DNA of 64,000 nt from JAVWHP01 sp036639955 (lineage in GTDB: Bacteria > Bacillota_I > Bacilli_A > Erysipelotrichales > Erysipelotrichaceae). The translations under genes and the position numbers were made by a program. The stretch spans positions 1 through 64,000 of the forward strand of contig JAVWHP010000006.1 in NCBI GenBank assembly GCA_036639955.1, written 5' to 3'. Shown here piece after piece: positions 49,880 to 58,705 of the stretch (positions are counted from its first letter, which is position 1; every line of letters begins with the position of its first letter). The notes under the pieces are model-generated. The model worked only from the letters and a program-made list of their open reading frames with translations, was not told the DNA's origin and did not search any database.

Positions 49880-51457
49880 TTAATAACTTCCCATTTTAGA
49901 CATTACATGTATATCTTCTGGTTTAAAATCAAGGCCTACTTCACTACCTTCGATACTTAAATCTGTTGTATGCACTTTAAATTCTCTTCCGTTTGTTGAG
50001 AAAGTTACTTCATAGATTCCATCTGTAATTGTTGCTGGATCAAAATCATAATCCACTTGGGTAATTTCAATGTTTTCTTCTTTGATTAGAGTCCAGGCTT
50101 GTGCGTTGGCCCATGTTTTTAGATCTGTATCTATTGCTTGTGATTCATGTAGTTCTTCAACACTCTTAAAGAAGTCAAAGGCAGCAATTGCTTCTTGAGC
50201 TTTTTCATTTTCAACATATAATTGTTTAACTACAATAATTTTAGTTGTAATGCTTGTTCCGTTATTTGTTGTAAAGGTTATTGGATAGGTTCCACGTACA
50301 CTTTTAACATCATATTCTATTTTAGATATTGCAATAAATTCATTGTCAATTGAACTCCAGGCTTGAGCATCGGCACGAGCTACTACTTCAATATCATTAA
50401 GTTCATTTACATCTTCTTCACTTATATAGAAGTCATTTGCTGATATATTCTCTTTAGTTAATGAGTCAGTTACTGGGTGTTCTTTTGATACATACATGGT
50501 TACTTTAACATTTGTACCAGGTACTGTTTCAACCATAGTTTCATAATGTACACCTTTAAATAAAATGGATTTTACAACACCGTTCATTTGACCTTGATTA
50601 ATATTAACGATGTCAAGATCTTCAGGGCGTATAACAATGTCAACTTCTTCATCTTCATTAAAGCCAAAGTCAACACATTTATAATGGTTATCATCAAAAA
50701 CAACATCATAGTCTTGATGCATACTAGCATTAATAATATTTGATTCTCCAATAAAGGTAGCTACATATTTATTTTCAGGTTCATTATAAATATCCATTGG
50801 AGAGCCTATTTGTTGAATTTCTCCATCTTTCATAACTACAATTTTGTCAGACATGGTTAAAGCTTCTTCTTGATCGTGAGTAACATATATAAAAGTAATT
50901 CCTACTTCTTGTTGAATTTTCTTTAATTCATGTTGCATTTCTTTTCTTAGTTTAAGGTCTAATGCTCCTAATGGTTCATCAAGTAATAGAACTCTTGGTT
51001 CACATACTAAGGCTCTAGCTATTGCTATTCTTTGTTGTTGGCCTCCTGACATTTGTGTAACACTACGTTTTTCAAAGCCTTCTAGTCCAACTAGTTTAAG
51101 CATTTTAAATACTTTTTGATCTATAACATCCTTGCTTATTTTTTTTATTTTAAGACCAAAAGCAATATTTTCATAAACATTCATATGTGGGAATAATGCA
51201 TATTTTTGAAATACTGTATTTATTTCTCGTTTATAAGATGGAAGATTAACAATATCTTCATCTCCAAAAAGGACTTTTCCTTCAGTTGGGTTTAAAAAAC
51301 CACCTAAAATTCTTAATAGGGTAGTTTTACCACATCCACTTGGGCCTAATAGAGTTACAAATTCATTTTCATAGATATCTAAATTTATACCTTTAAGGAC
51401 TAAATTACCATCAAATTCTTTAACTATATTTTTAAATTGTATTAATTTTTCTGCCAT
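49880..51457 (-). CDS. potA: Polyamine ABC transporter ATPase PotA with extra repeat region
   Basis: Energises PotBCD. 525 residues, against about 350-370 in typical PotA. Residues 1-240 are the ATPase (Walker A GPSGCGKTT, signature MSGGQ, Walker B VLLLDEPLGALD), then the TOBE region starts (IRPEDLDIV at about 277-285). Two tandem units of about 72 residues follow, near 340-411 and 428-500, sharing ADAQAW/ANAQAW, IEYDV/VDYDF and TYPITFTTNNG/IYEVTFSTNG. The chain ends with a TOBE-like VGLDFKPEDIHVMSKMG. The repeats look Ig-like or beta-rich and are unusual on a cytoplasmic ATPase. Confidence 0.93.
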   Translation of the reverse strand: MAEKLIQFKNIVKEFDGNLVLKGINLDIYENEFVTLLGPSGCGKTTLLRILGGFLNPTEGKVLFGDEDIVNLPSYKREINTVFQKYALFPHMNVYENIAFGLKIKKISKDVIDQKVFKMLKLVGLEGFEKRSVTQMSGGQQQRIAIARALVCEPRVLLLDEPLGALDLKLRKEMQHELKKIQQEVGITFIYVTHDQEEALTMSDKIVVMKDGEIQQIGSPMDIYNEPENKYVATFIGESNIINASMHQDYDVVFDDNHYKCVDFGFNEDEEVDIVIRPEDLDIVNINQGQMNGVVKSILFKGVHYETMVETVPGTNVKVTMYVSKEHPVTDSLTKENISANDFYISEEDVNELNDIEVVARADAQAWSSIDNEFIAISKIEYDVKSVRGTYPITFTTNNGTSITTKIIVVKQLYVENEKAQEAIAAFDFFKSVEELHESQAIDTDLKTWANAQAWTLIKEENIEITQVDYDFDPATITDGIYEVTFSTNGREFKVHTTDLSIEGSEVGLDFKPEDIHVMSKMGSY

Positions 51458-51472
51458 AATATGTGCTCCTTT

Positions 51473-52006
51473 TTAAAATAGTGGTGGTGTTGTAATCCAT
51501 AGAACACTTGCTACCTTACCACTATTATTTTTAATATAATGTGTGTACTTGCCTTTTATATAAAAGGTTTCACCTTTTTTAATACTGTGTTCTTCTTTTC
51601 CATTAACAATAATTACTTTCCCTTTTAGGATATAACCAAATTCTTCTCCTTCATGGGGTTCAATGATGATACTAGTTCCATTAGGTTTAATATCAATAAT
51701 AATTGGTTCCATTTCATTTTTTTGAGCATTTGGAATTATCCAATTAATAGTATGCTCATTTTGTTCATCAATAAAGAAATCTTCCGTTTTAAATACTATT
51801 TGTTCATCTTTCTTTTCTTGAAAGAAGATGGAAATAGTAGTTCCTAGCGCTTCTAATATATCTTCTAAAGTAGAAATTGATGGTGAGGTCAAGTTACGTT
51901 CTAGTTGAGATAAGAAACCTTTAGTTAGTTCACTTCTTGATGCTAGTTCTTCTAGAGTAAGATTATTTTGAATACGAAGTCTTTTTATTTTCTTTCCAAT
52001 GTCCAT
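51473..52006 (-). CDS. XRE-cupin regulator of the polyamine operon
   Basis: A 177-residue regulator: XRE helix-turn-helix (residues 1-65, IKRLRIQNNLTLEELASRSELTKGFLSQLERNLTSPSISTLEDIL) and a C-terminal cupin (about 105-175, PHEGEEFGYILKGKVIIVNG...HYIKNNSGKVASVLWI). PuuR-like proteins of this build respond to polyamines. As first gene of the pot operon it likely controls its own transcription; a GTTTA-TAAAC palindrome lies at the predicted start site. AAAGGAG precedes the ATG. Confidence 0.92.
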   Translation of the reverse strand: MDIGKKIKRLRIQNNLTLEELASRSELTKGFLSQLERNLTSPSISTLEDILEALGTTISIFFQEKKDEQIVFKTEDFFIDEQNEHTINWIIPNAQKNEMEPIIIDIKPNGTSIIIEPHEGEEFGYILKGKVIIVNGKEEHSIKKGETFYIKGKYTHYIKNNSGKVASVLWITTPPLF

Positions 52007-52035
52007 AATATCTCCTTTAAGCTTTTAAACTTATT

Positions 52036-52088
52036 GTTTAGTGAAATTAAACTACAATTATTATACTTTATTTATAATGATAATTAAA
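52036..52088 (-). promoter_or_regulatory. pot operon promoter with palindromic operator candidate
   Basis: On the minus strand a consensus TATAAT (52065-52060) with a weak -35 (TTTAAT, 52088-52083, 17 bp). GTTTA (52036-52040), 7 bases, TAAAC (52048-52052) lies at and just after the predicted start and is a candidate site for the XRE-cupin protein. Confidence 0.5.
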
Positions 52089-52285
52089 CACATTAACGTT
52101 ATAAATTTCATATTTATTAATTTATTATAATTTGAAAGCATTTTAAGCTAATAAACGTATTAATTATATAAGTTAATTATAATATCCATTATCTTATATT
52201 TATAGGATATTTATAATAGATTACTTATTCAGTATTAGAGTTAATATTAGTGTTATAACTTATTTAAATAAAAATTTAAATAATT

Positions 52286-52314
52286 TGAAAGGTTATGAAA
52301 GATTGAAACGTATT
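52286..52314 (+). promoter_or_regulatory. Candidate ECF-type promoter of the sigma cluster
   Basis: TGAAAG (52286-52291), 17 bp, CGTATT (52309-52314), about 30 bases before the first gene. ECF promoters often read TGAAAC with CGT at -10, so the operon may be autoregulated. A sigma-A reading (TTGAAA with TATTAT) would need a 20-bp spacer. Confidence 0.45.
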
Positions 52315-52343
52315 ATAGGTGAAATACAAAGGAGGAACTCAAA

Positions 52344-52703
52344 ATGAAAAAGAGTTTATTGATAGGCACATTAAGTGCAATTATTATATTTGGAGGTGCA
52401 AGCGTTAATGCACAATCAAACGAGAACTATGCAAGTGCAAGTAGAATTGTTAATTTTAATGAATGTCCTAAAGGAAATGAGGATTGTCCTAGAATTAATA
52501 GTGAAGCATCACCTAAACGTGATGGTACTGGAAATGTAGATTGTGATGGTACTGGTACACCTAAACGTGACGGAACTGGTAATGTAAATGGTACTGGTAC
52601 ACCTAAACGTGACGGAACTGGTAATGGTACACCTAAACGTGATGGTACTGGTAAACCAGATTGTGATGGAACTCATCAAGGTCAAAGAAACAAACAAAAC
52701 TAA
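52344..52703 (+). CDS. Secreted protein with PKRDGTG repeats
   Basis: A 119-residue protein with a clear signal peptide (KKSLLIGTLSAIIIFGGASVNA, cleavage likely after residue 23). The mature part has four Cys and four copies of PKRDGTG (residues 57, 73, 87 and 97), partly followed by NV/DCDGTG spacers, and ends in a basic Gln/Asn tail. No family is recognised. It is the first gene of the sigma/anti-sigma operon, so it is probably the output or the sensed partner of that system. GGAGG precedes the ATG. Confidence 0.8.
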   Translation: MKKSLLIGTLSAIIIFGGASVNAQSNENYASASRIVNFNECPKGNEDCPRINSEASPKRDGTGNVDCDGTGTPKRDGTGNVNGTGTPKRDGTGNGTPKRDGTGKPDCDGTHQGQRNKQN

Positions 52704-52750
52704 TATATTAAAAATATTAGAAATGGGTTATAATGAAGAAGAGGTACAAT

Positions 52751-53233
52751 ATGAAAAGTGAACTTGAGGTTGAAAATGCAATTACATTATATGCCGACAT
52801 GGTCAAACGAATATGCTTCATGAATTTAAAAAAGGAAGCAGATGTCGATGATATTTTTCAGAACGTATTCTTTAAATTCGCGACCAACGAAAAAGAATTT
52901 GAATCTTCAGAAAATGAAAAAGCTTGGCTAATACGAGTTACAATTAATGAGTGTAAAAGTTTCTATCGAAGTTTCTTTCATCGACAGGTTGAATTAACTG
53001 AGGACTTAAGCATTTATGGTGCAACTGATAAAGTACATGATGATGTTCTGCTACAGGCTGTTCTAAAGCTTAATGATAAATATCGTAATGTAATTTATTT
53101 GCATTACTATGAAGGCTATAAAATCAGCGAAGTTGCATCAATTCTTAAGAAAAATGAAAACACTATAAACACATGGTTAAAACGAGCAAAGGAACAGCTT
53201 AAAGATGCCCTTGGAGGTGATTATCTTGAATAA
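52751..53233 (+). CDS. ECF-type sigma-70 factor
   Basis: 160 residues from ATG 52751 (GAGGT 5 bases upstream; ATG 52733 is a less likely start). It has only regions 2 and 4, as in ECF factors: ADVDDIFQNVFFKFATNEKEF...EKAWLIRVTINECKSFYRS (region 2) and DKYRNVIYLHYYEGYKISEVASILKKNENTINTWLKRAKEQLKDAL (region 4). Its stop overlaps the anti-sigma gene, the classic pairing. Target genes are unknown; the first gene of the operon is a prime candidate. Confidence 0.92.
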   Translation: MKSELEVENAITLYADMVKRICFMNLKKEADVDDIFQNVFFKFATNEKEFESSENEKAWLIRVTINECKSFYRSFFHRQVELTEDLSIYGATDKVHDDVLLQAVLKLNDKYRNVIYLHYYEGYKISEVASILKKNENTINTWLKRAKEQLKDALGGDYLE

Positions 53234-53996
53234 AAAATCGTTCTCTTCATTAAATCAAATTACAGCTAATGATGAACTTAAACAAAAAACACTAAAGGCA
53301 GTCATGAATCAGAAAAAGCAACAGCATAATTTCAAAAGATTCGCTATACCTGCCCTTGGAATTGCATTCTGTACCGTGATGATTATAACAACTTTGTTCA
53401 ATAGATCTAGTTACCTCGAAGTCAATGCCGCTGCCTATGTAACGCTTGATATAAATCCTAGTATTCAGTTTGAACTGAATAAGGATAATGAAGTTATTAA
53501 AGTAAAGTCCTTCAATGATGATGCAAAAAATATTATAAATGAAACCGATGTAAAAGGTTTAGAGGTTAATGCGGCCATTTCTAAACTAATTGAAACAAAA
53601 GAATTTTCTAACTATTTATTAGATGGATATTTACAAGTTAGTGTTTATGCTGATGATGAAAAAGCAACAGAAAAACTTGTAGTAGAAATCGACAATAATC
53701 TAGCTAAACAACTAAATGTTAATTCTTATAGTTGTACACATGCTAATCACGAGGAAAAAGTGGAAGCTGATAAATATAATATTTCTTTTGGTAAGTATCA
53801 GTTAATAAAACAAATTATAGAATTAGATAGTACCAAAACAATTGATGCAATAAGTAATAATTCAATGCGTGAGTTAATGGATATCTATGAAGATCTTAAT
53901 GGAACTCCATATCAAAAGGACCATAATAACGGTAATGAGAATCATAAACATGAAGGTCAAAACAAAGGAAACGGAAATAAACATAATCAAAAATAG
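53226..53996 (+). CDS. RsgI-like transmembrane anti-sigma factor (TTG start)
   Basis: 256 residues starting at TTG 53226, with GGAGGTG 6 bases upstream inside the sigma gene; the genes overlap by 8 bp. It has a short cytoplasmic N-terminal region (1-37), one membrane span (about 38-58), then an extracytoplasmic RsgI-like middle domain with YVTLDINPSIQFELN (71-85). The Asn77-Pro78 bond sits in the motif where RsgI proteins are reported to self-cleave. A Cys/His segment (CTHANHEEKVEADK) and a Gly/Asn/His/Lys-rich tail end the chain. It should hold the sigma factor inactive until an envelope signal. Confidence 0.85.
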   Translation: MNKKSFSSLNQITANDELKQKTLKAVMNQKKQQHNFKRFAIPALGIAFCTVMIITTLFNRSSYLEVNAAAYVTLDINPSIQFELNKDNEVIKVKSFNDDAKNIINETDVKGLEVNAAISKLIETKEFSNYLLDGYLQVSVYADDEKATEKLVVEIDNNLAKQLNVNSYSCTHANHEEKVEADKYNISFGKYQLIKQIIELDSTKTIDAISNNSMRELMDIYEDLNGTPYQKDHNNGNENHKHEGQNKGNGNKHNQK

Positions 53997-54024
53997 ATAA
54001 CGCATATGCGTTATCTATTTTTTA
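53996..54024 (+). terminator. Terminator of the sigma/anti-sigma operon
   Basis: A 20-bp perfect palindrome (53996-54015, stem GATAACGC) followed by TATTTTTT; it probably also serves the opposing LCP gene. Confidence 0.88.
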
Positions 54025-54926
54025 ATTTCACGATTCATTTTTGTAAGCCAAGCTTCATCGATACGATAATAGTAAAGATCGATTCCTTCAGCCTCTGAAT
54101 ATATGTATTCATCCTCACCTTCGGCAACACTCTGTTCTATTTTAACCTTATCAATTATATCCATATAACCAATAATTTCTTTTAATGTCACATTAGTATC
54201 AACTGTTGCAAGTAATTTGTTCGCAATCTTAATCATATCAAAAAAGCCTAATGATTTCACTTTACTGAACATTGCTTTTATTACCTCTTGTTGACGTGCA
54301 GCACGATAGATATCGGAATCACTATAACGATGTCTTGCATAAGCTAAAGCCTGTTTTCCATTCATTTTTGTAGTAACACCCTCTTCAAAACAATAGGAAT
54401 CAGCATTTTCATTTTCATCCATTTCGCAAAAACTCTTTGATGGAATTAATTCAATACCGCCAATGTCATCTACTAAACTAATCATTTTAGAAAAATCAAC
54501 TTCAGCATATTTCTCTAATTCATTTAAACCAAAGGTTGATTTAACTGTGTCAATCGTGCAGGCACGTCCAGCACCTTTGTCTTGCCAAAGTAGATCTCCA
54601 TATGAATAAGCATGTGTAATTTTATCAAACTTTTTATTACACGCTAACTCTACGTATGAATCCCTTGGAAGTGAAATCATGTTAACTAATGCTTCATCTT
54701 TATTAACATTAATCAGCATTATTGAATCTGCACGGCTTGTGTTTTCTGTCGATTCACGACCATCAACACCAATTAAAACAATGTTCATATTTTTAGCAGT
54801 TGCTGTCGAATATTTATAATATCCAAATAATCCTCCACCAATAATAGCAGCTAATATTAAAATTAAAATTAAAATTAATATTAGTACTCTGCCCCACCTT
54901 ACCTTCTTCTTTTTCTTCCTAGGCAT
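54015..54926 (-). CDS. LytR-CpsA-Psr family wall glycopolymer ligase
   Basis: Attaches teichoic acids or other wall polymers to peptidoglycan outside the membrane. 303 residues: a very basic start (PRKKKKKVRWGR), one membrane span (about 14-37) and the LCP domain with NIVLIGVDGRE, RADSIMLINVNKDE, MISLPRDSYVE and the catalytic YARHRYSDSDIYRAARQQEVIKA. The ATG overlaps the thioredoxin stop by 8 bp and has no clear ribosome-binding site, so it depends on coupling. Confidence 0.94.
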   Translation of the reverse strand: MPRKKKKKVRWGRVLILILILILILAAIIGGGLFGYYKYSTATAKNMNIVLIGVDGRESTENTSRADSIMLINVNKDEALVNMISLPRDSYVELACNKKFDKITHAYSYGDLLWQDKGAGRACTIDTVKSTFGLNELEKYAEVDFSKMISLVDDIGGIELIPSKSFCEMDENENADSYCFEEGVTTKMNGKQALAYARHRYSDSDIYRAARQQEVIKAMFSKVKSLGFFDMIKIANKLLATVDTNVTLKEIIGYMDIIDKVKIEQSVAEGEDEYIYSEAEGIDLYYYRIDEAWLTKMNREIKK

Positions 54927-55233
54927 TAACTACTTTCTCAATATATGCTTCAATTTCTTCTTTAGGATGGTAACCCATTATATTACCTATGACTTTACCA
55001 TTCTTGAACACTAACATTGTAGGAACTTGTACTATTCCATATTTAGAAGTAAGTTCTTCTTGTTCATCAATATCAACCTTAGCTACCTTAAATTTATCAG
55101 CATTATCTTTTTCAAGTGCTTCAATTGTAGGTGTTAGCATTTTACAAGGCCCACACCAAGTTGCAAAAAAATCCACTAAAACGATGTTGTCTTCAATCAG
55201 TTGATCGAACTCTGCGCTACTATTTATTTTCAT
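54919..55233 (-). CDS. trxA: Thioredoxin
   Basis: A 104-residue cytoplasmic disulfide reductase with active site WCGPC at residues 26-30 (VDFFATWCGPCKMLTP) and the cis-Pro loop VQVPTMLVFKNG. Full length. AGGAGG precedes the ATG. Co-translated with the LCP gene, an uncommon pairing. Confidence 0.97.
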   Translation of the reverse strand: MKINSSAEFDQLIEDNIVLVDFFATWCGPCKMLTPTIEALEKDNADKFKVAKVDIDEQEELTSKYGIVQVPTMLVFKNGKVIGNIMGYHPKEEIEAYIEKVVNA

Positions 55234-55282
55234 ATTAATTTCCTCCTTTTAGGAATTATAACATATTTTTTATGTTACATGT

Positions 55283-56158
55283 TTAGTTTATTAAATTCTT
55301 TAGAATTTCATAAACTCCATCTTCATCATTGCTTAGTGTTGTACCACTACTAGCAGCTTTAACTGAAGGTAATGCATTCGACATTGCGTATGAATACTTA
55401 GCAAATTTTAACATTTCAATATCATTCTCACCATCACCAAATGCCATGATTTCATCAGACGATATATTCAATTCATTAGCTAGTGTTTCTAAGGCATTGC
55501 CTTTAGTATTGCCCTTAGGGCAAACTTCTAACCACATTGCTGCTGTTTTACCTATCCAAAATTCATCTTTAAATTCAGCACGTAGTAATTGGTTAACATG
55601 TTCTACCTCTTCAATATTTCCAGCTAAACAAACTTTATTCAAATCTTCTTTAAGAATATCATCATCTTTAACATAAATAGTTACTGGATATCCTGAATTA
55701 ATATTTAAGGTTGGCGCAACCGTTGACGCACGCCATGGAACATTGCTAGCAATATTGTTTTCGATACGATAGTCTATCTTTCTTTGTAACATAGATTCAG
55801 GAATACGAATGTATACATGCATATCCATTAGAAATTGAAATTCAATTGATTGTTTCTCTATAAATTTATAGATACGCTTAGCATCGGCTAATTTAAGGCG
55901 CTCAATAATTCTACGTTCACTATTGAATGCGGGCTTAATTGCCATACCATTAACTTCAATATAGTAACCATCAAAACGGTCCATTTTAAGTTGCTTACCA
56001 TAATCTTCAAGTTTGTGATAATTGCGTCCACTAGCTAAAACAACTCTTATTCCTTTTTCTTGTAATTTAATAAGTATATCTAAATTACGAACTGATATTT
56101 TTGAATCACTATTAAGAAGTGTTCCATCCATATCTAATGCTATCATTTTAATATCCAT
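55283..56158 (-). CDS. Cof-type HAD phosphatase (1)
   Basis: A 291-residue HAD-IIB phosphatase from ATG 56158 (GGTG before it; GTG 56167 is part of that site). Motifs: I ALDMDGTLL, II VLASGRN, III/IV MAFGDGENDIEML. The C2B cap sits between. Members dephosphorylate sugar phosphates and FMN-like compounds. One of three such genes in the last 10 kb. Confidence 0.92.
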   Translation of the reverse strand: MDIKMIALDMDGTLLNSDSKISVRNLDILIKLQEKGIRVVLASGRNYHKLEDYGKQLKMDRFDGYYIEVNGMAIKPAFNSERRIIERLKLADAKRIYKFIEKQSIEFQFLMDMHVYIRIPESMLQRKIDYRIENNIASNVPWRASTVAPTLNINSGYPVTIYVKDDDILKEDLNKVCLAGNIEEVEHVNQLLRAEFKDEFWIGKTAAMWLEVCPKGNTKGNALETLANELNISSDEIMAFGDGENDIEMLKFAKYSYAMSNALPSVKAASSGTTLSNDEDGVYEILKNLIN

Positions 56159-56259
56159 TCTTATCACCTATTACATTATAACTTATTAATATTTTTTTTG
56201 CATTAGTATTGCACATGAATCTTAATAACACTATAATTGTATAGAAGGTAGGAATAAAT

Positions 56260-56739
56260 ATGAAAAATATAAAAACAAATGTAATGCGTATATTAGATAA
56301 AGCAAAAATAGATTATAAAGCTTATAACTATGATACGAGTGATGAACAAATTGACGGAATATCTGTAGCACAAAAACTTGGACAAAACCCAAAGCAAGTA
56401 TTCAAAACAATAATTACTCAAGGTCACAGTAAAAACTTTTATGTTTTTGTAATAGCAGTTGACGCAGAACTAAATCTTAAATTATGTGCATCTAGTGTAA
56501 ATGAAAAATCGATTGAACTTATACCACTAAATAAATTGACACAAATAACAGGTTACATACGTGGAGGTTGTTCTCCAATCGGTTTAAAGAAAAGTTTTCC
56601 ATGTGTTGTAGATGAATCAGCTCTCGGGTTTCCTACAATTATTTTCTCAGCAGGAAAAAAAGGTTTCCAAGTAGATATGAATCCCAAAGATTTAGAAAAG
56701 ATAATAGATGTTCAATTCAATAAAATAAGTATGAAATAA
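56260..56739 (+). CDS. ybaK: YbaK/EbsC-family aminoacyl-tRNA deacylase
   Basis: A 159-residue editing protein that hydrolyses Cys-tRNA-Pro. It has the conserved KTIITQG, the Lys-rich entry and YIRGGCSPIGLKK, FSAGKKGFQVDMNPKDL near the end. Length is typical. A run GTAGGAAT precedes the ATG. Monocistronic with a long terminator hairpin. Confidence 0.92.
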   Translation: MKNIKTNVMRILDKAKIDYKAYNYDTSDEQIDGISVAQKLGQNPKQVFKTIITQGHSKNFYVFVIAVDAELNLKLCASSVNEKSIELIPLNKLTQITGYIRGGCSPIGLKKSFPCVVDESALGFPTIIFSAGKKGFQVDMNPKDLEKIIDVQFNKISMK

Positions 56740-56780
56740 AATAATTGTGAAGCTATTACATAGCATCACAATTATTTTTT
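56739..56780 (+). terminator. ybaK terminator (bidirectional)
   Basis: A long hairpin of about 17 bp with one internal mismatch (about 56739-56755 with 56759-56776), ending in six T; the PfkB gene ends within it on the other strand. Confidence 0.82.
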
Positions 56781-57679
56781 AAATTCTCGTATAATTCTTT
56801 CATTTGTTTTTTTGTTGCTAAATCACTAGTGAATGCTGTGGCCGAACCACAACTAACACTAAAAGTTAGTGCATCCTGATAATTGGCCCCATCTAAAATT
56901 GCGCTGATAAAACCAGCCAACATACTATCTCCAGCACCAGTTGAATTTACTAATTGTCCACAAGGAGCAACTGATTCAAAAACTTGATTATCAGAAGTAA
57001 CGAGAATAGCACCAGAAGATCCAAGTGAAACTAGAACATTTTGCGCACCTTTAGATTGCATTTCTTTTGCAGCATCAATAACATCCTCAGTACTGTGGAG
57101 TATTTTATCAACCATTTCCGAAAGTTCTTCTAAATTCGGTTTTATTAAATAAGGATGATAAATTAAAGCACTAGACATAAGTTTGCTAGTAGCATCAATG
57201 ATAAATTTAATTTCATTATTTTTCAAACTATTCATTATATTAGCATAAGTAGAATCAGATAAACAAGCAGGAACACTACCCGCTAAAACAAGAATATCGC
57301 CAGAATTAATAGTGCTCAATTTTTTAAGTAAATCATTAAACTCTTCATCCTTGATTGTAGGTCCAACTGCATTAATTTCACTCTCAACATGAGCCTTTAG
57401 TTTAACATTAATTCTTGTAGCACCATCTTCTAAATAAATGAAATCATTTTTAATGCCTCTCTTATTAACTAGAGTCTCTACCTCTTTACCGCTAAAACCA
57501 GCTAAGAAACCAAGTGCTATATTATCAACACCTAAACGCGATAAAATTGTTGAAACATTAATACCCTTACCACCCGGGTAAGTAGCATCTAAATAGCTAC
57601 GATTCACTTCGCCCTCATTAAAATCTTTAACAAATGTGACATAATCTAATGAAGGATTAATACATAAAGTATATATCAT
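56756..57679 (-). CDS. fruK: PfkB-family kinase, probably 1-phosphofructokinase
   Basis: 307 residues of the ribokinase fold: CINPSLDYVTFV, the substrate GGKGINVSTILSRLG, IKPNLEELSEM and the catalytic NSTGAGDSMLAGF. The start and GEVNRSY motif match FruK/LacC, which phosphorylate fructose-1-P or tagatose-6-P. No fructose PTS gene is beside it, so substrate choice is open. AGGAGG precedes the ATG. Confidence 0.87.
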   Translation of the reverse strand: MIYTLCINPSLDYVTFVKDFNEGEVNRSYLDATYPGGKGINVSTILSRLGVDNIALGFLAGFSGKEVETLVNKRGIKNDFIYLEDGATRINVKLKAHVESEINAVGPTIKDEEFNDLLKKLSTINSGDILVLAGSVPACLSDSTYANIMNSLKNNEIKFIIDATSKLMSSALIYHPYLIKPNLEELSEMVDKILHSTEDVIDAAKEMQSKGAQNVLVSLGSSGAILVTSDNQVFESVAPCGQLVNSTGAGDSMLAGFISAILDGANYQDALTFSVSCGSATAFTSDLATKKQMKELYENLKNNCDAM

Positions 57680-57745
57680 TATAATACCTCCTTTTATTAT
57701 ATTTTAACACTTTAAAAATATTAAACAATAACATTAAATTATATT

Positions 57746-57775
57746 ATAATAAAAAAAAGCAAGCTAAGCTTACTT
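57746..57775 (-). terminator. Terminator of HAD gene (2)
   Basis: An 8-bp stem with one G-U pair (57775-57768 with 57764-57757) followed by eight T on the minus strand. Confidence 0.82.
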
Positions 57776-57781
57776 AAATTA

Positions 57782-58630
57782 TTAGACGCCAAGTTTTTCT
57801 AAATATTTAGCAATCCCTGAATTATCATTAGATTCAGTTACATCATAGGCAATATCTTTTAAAGTAGGCATTGCATTTTCCATAGCAATTCCATATTTGG
57901 CGAATTCAAACATTGAAATATCATTTTCACCATCGCCAAATGTTACAATCTCATCACTACTTATATTATTTGCAAGTGCAATTCTCTTAATAGCTAATCC
58001 TTTAGAAACGCCCTTAGGCATAATCTCTAACCAATTAGGAGCAACTCTTAATAATTCATAATCAGAAGATAACTCTTCAACTATTTTAGGAAAACTAAGT
58101 TTCATCAGGAAAGCAGGTTGAACACCGACCACCTTATTAACAGAATGATTAAATTTATAACTATGCGTTTTTATCGTTTTAATATTTGACATTTCACCCT
58201 CTAAACCATAATTATATTTACGCTTAGTTACTATGCAGCGAGCAATCTTTACTAATTTGTTAAATGTAGACAAGTAATTGTAATAGCAATGCTTAGAGAA
58301 ACATATCCCTTCTAAACCATGACGATGAATAGATTCAAGTATTCTATTAGCATCATTACTATTAAGAACTCTTCCAAGTTTATATTCATCCGATTTGAAA
58401 CTATATATTTCTTGACCATTTATACCAACAATATAATTGTTAGGAAACTTATCCATATGTAAAGATTTATATGCAAAAGTTAAATTTTCTTTATTTCTAC
58501 CAGAAGCAATAACTACCATAATACCTTTTTTTTGTGCTTCTATAAGTTTTAAACGTGTAACCTCATCTATTACCTTTTTACTAGTAAGTAGTGTTCCATC
58601 CATATCACAACAGATCATTTTTATACTCAT
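57782..58630 (-). CDS. Cof-type HAD phosphatase (2)
   Basis: 282 residues, motif I CCDMDGTLL, motif II VVIASGRN, motif IV VTFGDGENDISMFEFAKYGIAMENA. A C2 cap of about 110 residues is rich in Lys, Tyr and His. GAGGT precedes the ATG. It is clearly related to the proteins at 55283 and 60589 but not a recent duplicate. Confidence 0.92.
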   Translation of the reverse strand: MSIKMICCDMDGTLLTSKKVIDEVTRLKLIEAQKKGIMVVIASGRNKENLTFAYKSLHMDKFPNNYIVGINGQEIYSFKSDEYKLGRVLNSNDANRILESIHRHGLEGICFSKHCYYNYLSTFNKLVKIARCIVTKRKYNYGLEGEMSNIKTIKTHSYKFNHSVNKVVGVQPAFLMKLSFPKIVEELSSDYELLRVAPNWLEIMPKGVSKGLAIKRIALANNISSDEIVTFGDGENDISMFEFAKYGIAMENAMPTLKDIAYDVTESNDNSGIAKYLEKLGV

Positions 58631-58705
58631 ACTATTACCTCTTTTCTTTCTACGCTATTATAATATAAATATTAGAGATAATATTTTCATTAAATGAAAA
58701 TAGAA

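Larger units (their letters stand above)
52007..52343. other. AT-rich divergent intergenic region
   Basis: 337 bases of about 80 % A+T. The left part holds the pot operon promoter and operator candidate; the right end holds the ECF-type promoter candidate for the sigma cluster. I see no gene or strong hairpin in the middle. Confidence 0.6.

Noticed and set aside
52500..52680. Repeated DNA units that could look like a CRISPR array
   Set aside because: The repeats are in frame, unequal in spacing and encode PKRDGTG inside a secreted protein; no cas genes are present.
52509..52697. Minus-strand open frame across the repeat protein gene
   Set aside because: It only reflects the DNA repeats read backwards; composition is Thr/Ser/Ile repeats and there is no start signal.
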